A DNA stretch of 64,000 nucleotides from Sphingomonas sp. Y38-1Y (GCF_032391395.1 NZ_CP135916.1:992001-1056000); one strand, 5' to 3'; positions 8,557 to 16,349 are shown, counted from the stretch's first letter. Notes: generated from the sequence alone by a model not told the origin. Program-made: numbers and translations.

Positions 8557-9036
8557 ATGGCCACAATCCTATTGCCAATTGTCAAGGACGGCGTCGAGAC
8601 TTGGCGAGCAGTGGAGGTCACGCCGTTTACGGGCAATGAATACCGCGTTGAAGGTGTTGAGCCAGCCGGAGAAGTTTGGAAATTCCCTCCCGGCAGCATC
8701 ATCGACGTAAGATGGAAGAAGTTCGATAATGGCAACTGGCATCTGGTGCCCAATGGTCTGTCGCCCACGGTAGGTTCGATATTGCCCGATCATCGCGACC
8801 GAAACCTCGGAATATTCGCCGGAACGATACCGTTACTACTCGCCATGGTTTGGTTCATGAACAATGTCGATGGAGGGTTGAGGACGGCTTCGTTCCAGGT
8901 TGTTGCCATCTCGTACGCGCTCATCGCCGGATTCGTCAGCTTTCGGTACATGCCGAAGACATTGGTCCTCAGATGGACAGCATGGTCGGCGTTGGCGTTC
9001 GGTGCGCTGATGAGCGTTCTGATCTTATTTGGCTGA
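8557..9036 (+). CDS. Hypothetical membrane protein of atypical composition
   Basis: I do not recognise this 159-residue protein. Residues 1-80 are soluble and beta-rich (TGNEYRVEGVEPAGEVWKF), and three hydrophobic segments follow (GTIPLLLAMVWFM, FQVVAISYALIAGFVSF, WTAWSALAFGALMSVLILF). The gene is visibly poorer in G and C than its neighbours and uses A/T-ending codons freely. It interrupts the nagZ-scpA order, which suggests recent insertion. The start at 8557 is the first Met with a plausible N-terminus; a frame open from 8530 adds nine residues. Confidence 0.6.
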   Translation: MATILLPIVKDGVETWRAVEVTPFTGNEYRVEGVEPAGEVWKFPPGSIIDVRWKKFDNGNWHLVPNGLSPTVGSILPDHRDRNLGIFAGTIPLLLAMVWFMNNVDGGLRTASFQVVAISYALIAGFVSFRYMPKTLVLRWTAWSALAFGALMSVLILFG

Positions 9037-9097
9037 TAGCAGGGGCATAGAATCCCTCCGACTTGCCCCCGCCGCCACCGTCATGCCAAGCATCGCC

Positions 9098-9826
9098 ATG
9101 GCCGATGCCGACACGCTGACGATCTCGCTGGAGAGCTGGGAGGGGCCGCTCGACCTGCTCCTGGGGCTCGCGCGGACGCAGAAGGTCGATCTTCGGGCGA
9201 TCTCGATCCTCGAACTGGTCGACCAGTATCTCGCATTCATCGCCACGGCGCGCGAGCTTAAGCTGGAGGTCGCCGCCGACTACCTCGTGATGGCGGCGTG
9301 GCTCGCCTATCTCAAATCCGCGCTGCTCCTCCCGCGCGATCCGGAGGAGACGCCGAGCCCGGAGGAGCTGGCGCTCCGCCTGACGCTGCGGCTCGCGCGT
9401 CTGGATGCGATGCGTGAGGCGGGGGCGCGGCTGATGGCGCGCGACCGGCTGGGGCGGGACGTGTTCCCCCGTGGCCGCCCGGAGGGGCTCAGGACGATCC
9501 GCCGCACGCGCTGGGATGCGAGCCTCTACGACCTCATCGCCGCCTATGGACGAGTGAGTGCGCGGTCGCGGCCGGTGCTCCACGTCGTGCGGCGGCGGCC
9601 TGTGATGACGCTGGAGACGGCGCTAGCCCGCGTGTCGGCGATGCTGGGCGAGGCGATCGACTGGACGGTGCTGGAACGCTTCATGCCCGAAGGCGGGGAG
9701 GCGGCGTGGCGGCGCTCGGCGCTGGCGTCGAGCTTCCTTGCCGCGCTCGAACTCGCCAAGCAGGGGCGCGTCGAGCTTGCGCAGGACGGGCCGTTCGCGC
9801 CGCTCTATGTCCGGGCGATCGCATGA
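9098..9826 (+). CDS. scpA: Segregation and condensation protein A (kleisin)
   Basis: ScpA is the kleisin that links SMC head domains and recruits ScpB in the chromosome condensation complex. The protein has about 242 residues with the conserved N-terminal block LESWEGPLDLLLGLARTQKVDL, followed by ELVDQYLAFI and ADYLVMAAWLAYLKSALLLP, all standard ScpA signatures. The C-terminal winged-helix part is present. I chose the ATG at 9098 because family members begin with a short acidic leader; 9083 is also possible, and 9029 would overlap the previous gene. The stop overlaps the scpB start. Confidence 0.9.
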   Translation: MADADTLTISLESWEGPLDLLLGLARTQKVDLRAISILELVDQYLAFIATARELKLEVAADYLVMAAWLAYLKSALLLPRDPEETPSPEELALRLTLRLARLDAMREAGARLMARDRLGRDVFPRGRPEGLRTIRRTRWDASLYDLIAAYGRVSARSRPVLHVVRRRPVMTLETALARVSAMLGEAIDWTVLERFMPEGGEAAWRRSALASSFLAALELAKQGRVELAQDGPFAPLYVRAIA

Positions 9827-10401
9827 GCCCGCCGGACGAGACGGTGCGCGCGGTCGAGGCGATCCTGTTCGCCGCTGCCGAGCCGCTGACGCCATCCGAC
9901 ATCGCCGCTCATCTGGGCACCGCCGACGGCATCGCCGCAGCGCTGGCAGCGCTGGAGGGCGACTATGCCGGGCGCGGCATCAATCTCGTCCGGCGCGGCG
10001 ACCATTGGCATTTCGAGACGGCGGGCGACATGGCGCATGTCCTGCGCCGCGACCGCGAGGACAGCCGCCGGTTGAGCCGGGCGGGAATCGAGACGCTGGC
10101 GATCATCGCCTATCACGAACCCGTCACGCGAGCGGAGATCGAGGCGATCCGCGGCGTCCAGGTCGCGAAGGGAACGATCGACGTGCTGATGGAGGCCGGC
10201 TGGGTGCGCCCGGCCGGACGGCGTGAGGTGCCGGGGCGGCCGCTCACCTATGCGACCACCGCCGGCTTCCTCGATCATTTCGGGCTGGCGAGCCGCCGCG
10301 ACCTTCCCGGCATCGACGATCTAAAGGCCGCGGGGCTGCTCGATCCGGTCGATCTCGCCCTTGAACACGTATCAGTGGAAAAGGGCGACGAGGACGCCTA
10401 G
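9823..10401 (+). CDS. scpB: Segregation and condensation protein B
   Basis: A 192-residue tandem winged-helix protein and partner of ScpA in the SMC complex. Conserved segments are VEAILFAAAEPLT at the N-terminus and LSRAGIETLAIIAYHEPVTRAEIEAIRGV near residue 80, then TYATTAGFLDHFGL. The ATG at 9823 overlaps the scpA stop (ATGA), indicating translational coupling. tatA follows after 27 bp. Confidence 0.95.
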   Translation: MSPPDETVRAVEAILFAAAEPLTPSDIAAHLGTADGIAAALAALEGDYAGRGINLVRRGDHWHFETAGDMAHVLRRDREDSRRLSRAGIETLAIIAYHEPVTRAEIEAIRGVQVAKGTIDVLMEAGWVRPAGRREVPGRPLTYATTAGFLDHFGLASRRDLPGIDDLKAAGLLDPVDLALEHVSVEKGDEDA

Positions 10402-10428
10402 ATAGAGGGAACCTCGAGGAGATTCGTG

Positions 10429-10650
10429 ATGGGTAGTTTCAGCCTGGTCCATTGGCTGGTGTTCGGTGTGATCGCGATCCTGCTGCTGGGCGGCGGTCGT
10501 TTCTCGAACCTGATGGGCGACGTCGCCAAGGGCATCAAGAACTTCAAGAAGGGCATGGCCGAGGAAGAGGCCGAGCCGACGCGGATCGAGGCGCAGCGCG
10601 CCGCCGAGCCCGCCTACAAGACCGAAGAGCGCGCGCGCGAGCAGCGCTGA
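10429..10650 (+). CDS. tatA: Twin-arginine translocase subunit TatA
   Basis: TatA forms the protein-conducting assembly of the Tat pathway for folded proteins. The 73-residue protein has one N-terminal transmembrane helix ([18 protein letters not shown]), the hinge, and an amphipathic helix ([16 protein letters not shown]), followed by a short charged tail. The ATG at 10429 follows a GAGGA site at 10416; an in-frame GTG lies at 10426. The Phe-Gly motif after the helix is FGVIA...GGGRFS, a normal alphaproteobacterial variant. Confidence 0.95.
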   Translation: MGSFSLVHWLVFGVIAILLLGGGRFSNLMGDVAKGIKNFKKGMAEEEAEPTRIEAQRAAEPAYKTEERAREQR

Positions 10651-10733
10651 CGCCGACCGGATGACGCGGCGGCGGGCATCGTGCTCGCCGACCGTACGAT
10701 AGCGTACAGCGAAGGCGGGGCCGACAGGGCGAG

Positions 10734-11156
10734 ATGCTCGATTTCAACATGAGCGAGATGATGGTGGTCGCCGTCGTCGCGCTGCTCGTCATCGGCCCCA
10801 AGGACCTGCCCAAGGCGATGCGCTTCGTCGGCTATTGGGTCGGCCGCGCGCGCGGGGTCGCGCGCCAGTTCCGCTCGGGCTTCGACGCGATGGTGCGCGA
10901 GGCCGAGCTCTCCGAAATGGAAAAGAAGTGGGCGGACGAGAACGCCCGCATCATGCGCGAGCATCCGCCCGAGCCCGAGGCGCAGCCCGTCGCGCTCGAA
11001 GGACCGCCGGCACCGGATGCTCCCGTCGCGGCTGAGGGCGCCGATGCGGCACCAGCCGGCCTGCCGCCGGCGACCACGCCGCAGCCCGTGATCCGCGACG
11101 AGGCTCCCGCCGCGCCCGTGCCGACCACCGATCCGGCCGAGAAGGGCCAGCCGTGA
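10734..11156 (+). CDS. tatB: Twin-arginine translocase subunit TatB
   Basis: TatB, with TatC, makes the signal-peptide receptor. The 140-residue protein has a transmembrane helix (MMVVAVVALLVIGPKDLP) with the Gly-Pro hinge, a long amphipathic helix (MRFVGYWVGRARGVARQFRSGF) and a Pro/Ala-rich tail from about residue 75. The GPKDLP motif separates it from TatA. The tatC GTG start overlaps the tatB stop. Confidence 0.95.
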   Translation: MLDFNMSEMMVVAVVALLVIGPKDLPKAMRFVGYWVGRARGVARQFRSGFDAMVREAELSEMEKKWADENARIMREHPPEPEAQPVALEGPPAPDAPVAAEGADAAPAGLPPATTPQPVIRDEAPAAPVPTTDPAEKGQP

Positions 11157-11923
11157 AGGATATCGACGACACCCAGGCGCCGCTGCTCGAGCACCTGATC
11201 GAGCTTCGCCGCCGGCTGTTCTTCTGCATGCTGACGATCGCGGTGGCGTTCGGCGTCTGCTATTATTTCGCCGAGCAGATCTTCGCCTTTCTGGTCCAGC
11301 CGCTGCTGGCGGCGGGGCAGAAGAAGGTGATCTTCACCCAGCTGTTCGAGGCGTTCTTCGTCCGCATCAAGGTCGCGTTCTTTGCGGCGATGATGATCTC
11401 GTTCCCGGTGCTCGCCAACCAGCTGTGGCAGTTCGTGGCGCCGGGGCTCTATCGCAGCGAGAAGAAGGCGCTGCTGCCCTTCATCCTGGCCACGCCGATC
11501 CTGTTCACGATGGGCGCGGCGCTCGCCTATTACGTCACCATCCCGGTGGCACTTCACTTCCTCCTCGGCTTCCAGGGCAATTTCGGCGGCATCCAGCAGG
11601 AGGCGTTGCCCTCGGTCGGCAACTATCTCTCCTTCATCATGCAGTTCCTGTTCGCGTTCGGCATCTCGTTCCTGCTGCCGGTGCTGCTGATGCTGCTGGA
11701 GCGGGCGGGCATCGTCACGCGCAAGCAGCTGGTCGGCGCGCGCCGTTATGCCATCGTCGCGGCGTTCGGCCTGGCGGCGGTGCTGACGCCGCCCGACATC
11801 GGTTCGCAGTTCCTGCTCGCGATCCCGATGATCCTGCTCTACGAGCTCGCGCTGATCGGCATCTGGTTCACCGAGCGCAAGCGCGCCAAGGTCGCCGCCG
11901 ACGAGGCCAGCGAACCCGCCTGA
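11153..11923 (+). CDS. tatC: Sec-independent translocase subunit TatC
   Basis: TatC is the six-helix membrane core that binds twin-arginine signal peptides. The 256-residue protein begins APLLEHLIELRRRLFFCML, the conserved cytoplasmic N-terminus, and has six hydrophobic segments, with FQGNFGGIQQEALPSVGNYLSF in the third periplasmic region. It starts at a GTG overlapping the tatB stop and ends the tat operon at a strong hairpin. Confidence 0.96.
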   Translation: MKDIDDTQAPLLEHLIELRRRLFFCMLTIAVAFGVCYYFAEQIFAFLVQPLLAAGQKKVIFTQLFEAFFVRIKVAFFAAMMISFPVLANQLWQFVAPGLYRSEKKALLPFILATPILFTMGAALAYYVTIPVALHFLLGFQGNFGGIQQEALPSVGNYLSFIMQFLFAFGISFLLPVLLMLLERAGIVTRKQLVGARRYAIVAAFGLAAVLTPPDIGSQFLLAIPMILLYELALIGIWFTERKRAKVAADEASEPA

Positions 11924-11930
11924 CACGAAA

Positions 11931-11962
11931 AAGGCCGCGTCCCGGCGTGGAACGCGGCCCTT
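11931..11962. terminator. Hairpin terminator between tatC and the entericidin-like gene
   Basis: AAGGCCGCGT pairs with ACGCGGCCCTT around a short loop. A and T tracts on both sides let it serve both convergent genes. Confidence 0.75.
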
Positions 11963-11983
11963 CGCAATGCTTGGATTGTCGGC

Positions 11984-12109
11984 TTAGTTGGCTGCGTCTT
12001 CGACGGCCGAACCGGCCGACTTCACGTCCCTGCCGACGCCCTCGACGGTGTTGCACGCGCCGACCATCAGCGCACCTGCGACCATCGCCAGACCCAGAAG
12101 CTTGCGCAT
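11984..12109 (-). CDS. Entericidin EcnA/B-like small lipoprotein
   Basis: A 41-residue lipoprotein precursor: MRKLLGLAMVAGALMVGAC is a signal peptide with lipobox VGAC, and the mature part (NTVEGVGRDVKSAGSAVEDAAN) matches the entericidin pattern. Such peptides are frequent targets of the alphaproteobacterial general stress response. The gene sits directly beside that locus here. The start is the Met before RKLLG, preceded by GGAG on the minus strand. Confidence 0.85.
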   Translation of the reverse strand: MRKLLGLAMVAGALMVGACNTVEGVGRDVKSAGSAVEDAAN

Positions 12110-12204
12110 AATCATCTCCATCAAACGATACCGGTGGCGACACAATGCCGCGCACGGGCTTTCGTTCCGGAGGTGCAATCAGCGATGTTGGGGAGAGACG
12201 GTAA

Positions 12205-12299
12205 AGGCCTGGAAGCGTCGCCGGGGGGGGGGGAGGGTCGACGCTTCCAGGCCTCATGTCGCGGACAGCGAGAGCGGGGGGGCAAAAGGTCGCTGTCCG
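12205..12299. repeat. Twin hairpins with G-rich 18-nt loops
   Basis: The first hairpin has perfect 16-bp arms (12205-12220 and 12239-12254); its 18-nt loop contains a run of 11 G (12223-12233) followed by AGGG. The second has perfect 10-bp arms (12262-12271 and 12290-12299) and again an 18-nt loop, with a run of seven G. They lie between phyP and the entericidin-like gene, both leftward, so in that transcript the loops are C-rich. Confidence 0.8.
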
Positions 12300-12349
12300 A
12301 AGGTCTGAACGAGCACTCGCCACCGGGGTTCCGGCGCGGTCGATTTTTT

Positions 12350-13957
12350 TTAGGCGCGCCCGATCACCGGCACCGCGATCTCATAGGCGCCGCTCAGCGG
12401 GTCATGGTGGAGCGGCGATCGGAGCTGCCGCGCGAGACCCGCGATCACCCGGCCATAGCGGGTCGCGAGCAACGCTTCCAGTTCGTCGGTCTGGATCAGC
12501 CCGGTCGACACGACGCGCAGCGTCCCGATCTTCGGATCGTCGGCGCGCTCGCGAAGGCTGATGCGCGCCTGTGTTTCCGGATTGGCGGTCATCGCCAGCT
12601 CGAGCAGTTCGGTGACGAGGAAGGCGACGGCGATCGCGGTGTCCTGCGACACCATCACCGGCTCGACCTCGACCAACACGGCAAAGCGCTGCGCGCTCTG
12701 GGGCGCGCCGGCGCGGATGCCGGCGGCTAGCTCGCCGATCACCGCGCGCATCTCGACGCCGCGATTCTCCTCAAGCTCGGCGAAGTGATAGCGATGGACG
12801 ACCGCCAGCGCGTCGACGCGCCGCTGGATCGAGGCATAGGCGGCGGCCGCCTCGGCGCTCTCGGCGCCGCGCGCGTGGAAGTTGATGAGGCTGGAGATGA
12901 CCTGAAGGTTGTTCTTGACGCGGTGGTGCACCTCGCGGGTCAGCTTGGTCTGACGAACGAGCCCCTCGGCCAGCCCAGCCTCGTGCGCGACGACGGTGCG
13001 GGTGATGTCGCGGAACGTCTCGCCCAGCTGGCCGATCTCGGTCGCGGGAACCGCGCCGTAATCGACGGGGCCGAGGATCGTGCCCGGCGCATAGGCGCCG
13101 ACGCTGGTGCGCAGCCGGCGGAGCGGGCGGATCAGCAGCCGGTCGACGACGAACCATGCGATCGCGGCGGCGAAGATCCACATCAGGAACGGCAGCAGCA
13201 TCGCCACCACCAGCGGGGAGGTGATCGGCGCGCCGCGGACAGTCATCTCAACGACCAGGCCGTCGATGCCGATCGGCGTGGCGGCGTTTTCCGTCCGGCT
13301 GAGCACTCCCGAACCTTCGAGCACGTCGAGATCAACCGCTTCCTCGTCGTCCCGCAGCGTCAGGCCGTTTTCCGGAACGACGCCGCTCGGCCGGGCGATG
13401 GGGGCGAGGAAAGTCGTCGGGAAGAAGGCGGTGCCGACCACCTCGTCGCGCGTGTCGGCGATCGCGAGGACGATGCCGTCGTCGACTACCCGAGCGGCGA
13501 TGCGGCCGGGGAACAGCTCGCCGCGATCGATGCTCTGGTTGGGAGCGAGCGGGCTGCCGCAGAGCAGGCGTCCGCTGCGTTCGTTGATCGCGAAGCGAAG
13601 GCCGGCGGCGTATTGCTGCGCGAACACGCCCTGCGTCCGGGCGCAGACGGCATCGTTGGTGCGGTCGGCGGCAAGCGCCGCGACCGCGCTGCGAAGTGCG
13701 CTCATGTCGCCGAGCAGTTCGTTCGACAGCGTTCGCGCGCTTTCGGCAAGCGCTACGCGCAGCTGCGATCGCGCTTCCAGGTCGGCGATCCGCGTCGTCT
13801 GAACGGTGGCGAGGAACGCGATCAGCGCCAGCGGCAGCAGCGCGCCGCCCAGGATCAGGAAGACGCGCGCGCCCGTCGGCAGCCGCGAGAGCCAGCGCCG
13901 CTTGTCGCTGTCGGGGTCGTCGCTGGAATTGTCGGATGCAGGGTCGGTCATCGCCAT
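12350..13957 (-). CDS. phyP: PhyP-like sensor histidine kinase homologue of the general stress response
   Basis: A 535-residue membrane protein. A first transmembrane helix near residues 30-50 and a second near 252-275 enclose a periplasmic sensor region; a HAMP-like linker and a HisKA_2 domain follow (EVHHRVKNNLQVISSLINFHAR, His near 342), the hallmark of PhyR-directed kinases. The C-terminal ATPase region is degenerate: the N-box expected after LVTEL reads LLELAMTANPE, without the Asn that binds Mg-ATP, and no G-box is visible. PhyP of Sphingomonas, encoded at this locus, is known as a negative regulator acting as a PhyR phosphatase, which fits. It lies 90 bp after nepR in the same direction. 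Confidence 0.8.
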   Translation of the reverse strand: MAMTDPASDNSSDDPDSDKRRWLSRLPTGARVFLILGGALLPLALIAFLATVQTTRIADLEARSQLRVALAESARTLSNELLGDMSALRSAVAALAADRTNDAVCARTQGVFAQQYAAGLRFAINERSGRLLCGSPLAPNQSIDRGELFPGRIAARVVDDGIVLAIADTRDEVVGTAFFPTTFLAPIARPSGVVPENGLTLRDDEEAVDLDVLEGSGVLSRTENAATPIGIDGLVVEMTVRGAPITSPLVVAMLLPFLMWIFAAAIAWFVVDRLLIRPLRRLRTSVGAYAPGTILGPVDYGAVPATEIGQLGETFRDITRTVVAHEAGLAEGLVRQTKLTREVHHRVKNNLQVISSLINFHARGAESAEAAAAYASIQRRVDALAVVHRYHFAELEENRGVEMRAVIGELAAGIRAGAPQSAQRFAVLVEVEPVMVSQDTAIAVAFLVTELLELAMTANPETQARISLRERADDPKIGTLRVVSTGLIQTDELEALLATRYGRVIAGLARQLRSPLHHDPLSGAYEIAVPVIGRA

Positions 13958-14047
13958 CCAACGCTAGCGCAAAATGGGCGGCAAACCATCGCTGTTCGAG
14001 AAAAGAGCCGCGCGCGCCGCGCGATCACGAGGCGTGGGACGTGCGAA

Positions 14048-14197
14048 TCAGCCGAGCTTCTTGAGAAGGTCGAGCAGATCGTCCGGCACCTGTTCCTCGA
14101 CAGCTTCCCGATAGACGGCACGAAGGGCGTCCCCGACATTCTTGTTCTGCGGCTTGGACGGTTCCGTCGTACTGGGTTTCTTCTGTTCTGAACGCAC
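14048..14197 (-). CDS. nepR: Anti-sigma factor NepR
   Basis: A 49-residue protein that holds sigma EcfG inactive until phosphorylated PhyR takes it away. The C-terminal half, VGDALRAVYREAVEEQVPDD followed by LLDLLKKLG, carries the two NepR helices and the conserved LR..Y and VPDDLLDLL words. The N-terminus is short, polar and probably disordered. Translation begins at a GTG (14197) preceded by AGGGGGA; an in-frame GTG further upstream at about 14224 lacks a spaced ribosome site. It is transcribed divergently from phyR and toward phyP. Confidence 0.92.
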   Translation of the reverse strand: MRSEQKKPSTTEPSKPQNKNVGDALRAVYREAVEEQVPDDLLDLLKKLG

Positions 14198-14310
14198 GAC
14201 GTCCCCCTGCAGCCCGTTCACCCCCTTGCCGGATCACGGGTACGACAATGTCCAGAGGCGCCATCGCAGCGCCCCGCCGTTCGCGCAATCGTTGCGCAGT
14301 CGGTGCGATG

Positions 14311-14336
14311 AAACCAAAAAGCGCGTCGTTGGTTCC
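14311..14336 (-). promoter_or_regulatory. Probable EcfG-dependent promoter of nepR-phyP
   Basis: On the minus strand, GGAAC (14336-14332) is followed after 17 bases by GTTT (14314-14311), matching the general stress response consensus GGAAC-N16/17-GTT. It points at nepR and would leave a leader of about 100 nt. Its placement implies feedback, with the sigma factor raising its own anti-sigma factor. Confidence 0.65.
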
Positions 14337-14444
14337 GTGGGTCGTGGCATTTCCGGGGGGAAGGCTCCTTCGCCTATCCGCGTCGTCACGAAAAGACCGA
14401 ACGGCCGTCCGTTTCAGGCGGCAGTGGAGGAGACTGAAATTACC

Positions 14445-15254
14445 ATGTCGCTTGGCCAGCAGCTTGCCCCGCATCTTCCTTTTCTCCGTCGGTATGGCCG
14501 TGCGCTAACCGGCAGCCAGACCGAGGGCGACCGCTATGTCCGCGCGACGCTGGAGGCGATCGTCGCCGCGCCCGACCAGTTCCCGCGCGACGTCGACCCG
14601 CGCCTCGGCCTGTATCGCACGTTCCAGGCGATCTGGGGCTCGACCCAGATTGACGAGCATGACGGCGGCGACTTGAGTGCGCAGGGCAGCGACCAGGAGG
14701 CGATCGCCCGCGCCCGCCTCGCCCGGATCGCGCCGCTGTCGCGCCAGGCGCTGCTGCTGACCGCGATGGAGGGCTTCACCGTCGAGGACACCGCGTACCT
14801 GATCAACGTCGACACGCCCGAGGTCGATGCGCTGGTCGCCGACGCGCTTGCAGAGATCGAGCAGCAAACGCGCGCCCGCGTGCTAGTGATCGAGGACGAG
14901 CCGATCATCGCCATGGACTTGGAGACGATCGTCCGCGACCTGGGCCACGAGGTGACCGGCGTCGCCGTGACCCGCGACGAGGCGGTGGCGCTGGCGATGG
15001 AGGATCGCCCCGGCCTGGTCCTCGCCGACATCCAGCTGGCCGACGACAGCTCGGGCATCGACGCGGTCAAGGATATCCTGGCGCAGTTCAACGTGCCGGT
15101 GATCTTCATCACCGCCTTCCCCGAGCGCCTGCTGACGGGCGAGCGGCCGGAGCCGACCTTCCTCATCACCAAGCCGTTCCAGCGGTCGACGGTGAAGGCG
15201 GCGATCAGCCAGGCGCTGTTCTTCGACCAGTCGACGGTCCCCGCGGCGGCGTAA
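14445..15254 (+). CDS. phyR: Response regulator PhyR (anti-anti-sigma factor)
   Basis: PhyR mimics a sigma factor to titrate NepR. The 269-residue protein has an N-terminal sigma-like domain (residues 1-135: region 2-like HLPFLRRYGRALTGSQTEGD and region 4-like LSRQALLLTAMEGFTVEDTAYLI) and a C-terminal receiver (RVLVIEDEPIIAMDLE, phospho-acceptor Asp in LVLADIQL, conserved Lys in LITKPF). The ATG at 14445 has GGAGGAG upstream (14427-14433). The open frame extends further upstream, but that part carries no PhyR homology and overlaps the nepR promoter region. Confidence 0.96.
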   Translation: MSLGQQLAPHLPFLRRYGRALTGSQTEGDRYVRATLEAIVAAPDQFPRDVDPRLGLYRTFQAIWGSTQIDEHDGGDLSAQGSDQEAIARARLARIAPLSRQALLLTAMEGFTVEDTAYLINVDTPEVDALVADALAEIEQQTRARVLVIEDEPIIAMDLETIVRDLGHEVTGVAVTRDEAVALAMEDRPGLVLADIQLADDSSGIDAVKDILAQFNVPVIFITAFPERLLTGERPEPTFLITKPFQRSTVKAAISQALFFDQSTVPAAA

Positions 15255-15313
15255 CGCCGCGGGAAACCGGCAAAAGTAACGGACCCAAAACGAAGCTGGG
15301 GGGTTGAAGCGTC

Positions 15314-15451
15314 ATGGCCGATCCAAACGAACAAGTGCACATCGACACCGACCGCGCGCGCGCCGGGTCGACCCCCCACATGACCCGCTATATCCTGCCG
15401 ATCTCGCTGGCGCTGGTGATCGCGATCTTCGCATATCTGGTGCTGGCCTGA
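15314..15451 (+). CDS. 45-residue single-helix membrane peptide between phyR and ecfG
   Basis: The start at 15314 follows a GGGGGG tract (15298-15303). The peptide has a polar N-terminus (MADPNEQVHIDTDRARAGST) and one C-terminal transmembrane helix (YILPISLALVIAIFAYLVLA). It lies 59 bp after phyR and 107 bp before ecfG in the same direction. I know no function. Position in the stress locus and the clean start, ribosome site and helix support a real gene; it may be a stress-induced membrane peptide or simply a leader. Confidence 0.65.
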   Translation: MADPNEQVHIDTDRARAGSTPHMTRYILPISLALVIAIFAYLVLA

Positions 15452-15558
15452 GTACGGTACAGCCGCGACCGATCGCGCCGGGGGTGGCCATTGCCGAGCC
15501 GGCCCCCTATGTTCTCGAGCCGGCCCGCGTCACGCTTGGCCTTTCCGAACGGAGCCGC

Positions 15559-16203
15559 ATGTCTGAGTCTGCCGATGAAGAGCCGGGCGGCGTCGAGCCC
15601 GAGCGCGAGCATGTCTCGCTGTCGGACCCCGAGTTCAAGGCGCAGCTGACGCAGGTCATCCCGCACCTGCGCGCATTCGGCCGCTCGCTGTCGGGCAGCC
15701 GCGATACGGCCGACGATCTGGTGCAGGAGACGCTCCTCAAGGCTTGGGCCGCGCGCAAGCGCTTCCAGGCGGGCACCAACATGCGCGCATGGACCTTCAT
15801 CATCCTGCGCAATCTCTATCTCAGCCAAATGCGCCGTGCGCGCTTCAAGGGCGAGTGGGACGATCTGGTCGCCGACCGGCTGCTCGCCGCGCCGGCCAGC
15901 CAGGATCGCCATGTCGAGCTGACCGACATGCAGCGCGCGTTGCTGCATCTGCCGCGTCCGCAGCGTGAAGCGCTGATCCTCGTCGGCGCGGGCGGCTTCG
16001 CCTATGAGGAAGCGGCCGAGATCTGTCAGGTGGCGGTCGGCACGATCAAGAGCCGCGTGGCCCGCGGCCGTGTCGCGCTCGAAAACCTGTTGACCGACGG
16101 ATCGCTCCCCAGTCGCGCGTTGCACCAGATGGGCGACAAGAGCGCGCTCGACACGATCATGGGCGAGGTCGACGATCTCAGCCGCGATCGTGACATCCAC
16201 TGA
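15559..16203 (+). CDS. ecfG: General stress response ECF sigma factor EcfG
   Basis: A 214-residue ECF sigma factor of the EcfG group. Region 2 contains HLRAFGRSLSGSRDTADDLV and QETLLKAWAARKRFQAGTNM (near residues 35-75), and region 4 contains LPRPQREALILVGAGGFAYEE and the helix-turn-helix EICQVAVGTIKSRVARGR (near 135-175). An acidic N-terminus of about 25 residues precedes region 2. The ATG at 15559 follows GGAG at 15551-15554. It directs RNA polymerase to GGAAC...GTT promoters when NepR is removed by PhyR. It converges on the second NepR-like gene. Confidence 0.95.
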   Translation: MSESADEEPGGVEPEREHVSLSDPEFKAQLTQVIPHLRAFGRSLSGSRDTADDLVQETLLKAWAARKRFQAGTNMRAWTFIILRNLYLSQMRRARFKGEWDDLVADRLLAAPASQDRHVELTDMQRALLHLPRPQREALILVGAGGFAYEEAAEICQVAVGTIKSRVARGRVALENLLTDGSLPSRALHQMGDKSALDTIMGEVDDLSRDRDIH

Positions 16204-16225
16204 TCGCACTCAGCCAAAAAATCAA

Positions 16226-16300
16226 CGTTGAGCCTGTCGAGATGCTGCGCTTGCTTCGCCCGTGCGGGTGAAGGGGGCGGGCATTTCGGCAGGCCCAACG
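16226..16300. repeat. Imperfect inverted repeat between ecfG and the NepR-like gene
   Basis: Arms near 16227-16244 (GTTGAGCCTGTCGAGATG) and 16282-16299 pair with about four mismatches. GAGCCTGTCGA is the word shared with the REP-like hairpins at 27158-27240 and 32841-32941. Its site at the convergent ends of two genes fits a terminator or transcript-stabilising role. Confidence 0.55.
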
Positions 16301-16349
16301 CGTAAGGGCTGCTGTCGGTATTAATTAGGTCGGGCAGACCGCGTCGATT

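Noticed and set aside
9029-9097. Longer scpA start at 9029
   Set aside because: It would overlap the preceding gene by eight bases and add residues unlike any ScpA N-terminus.
12130-12175. GGAAC before the entericidin-like gene as an EcfG promoter
   Set aside because: GGAAC is present on the minus strand, but no GTT lies 16-17 bases after it (CATT or ATTG instead), so the promoter cannot be supported although the target gene would make sense.
12324-12350. CCGG hairpin followed by T8 on the plus strand as a terminator
   Set aside because: No rightward transcript ends there, the T run is separated from the stem, and it overlaps the phyP stop.
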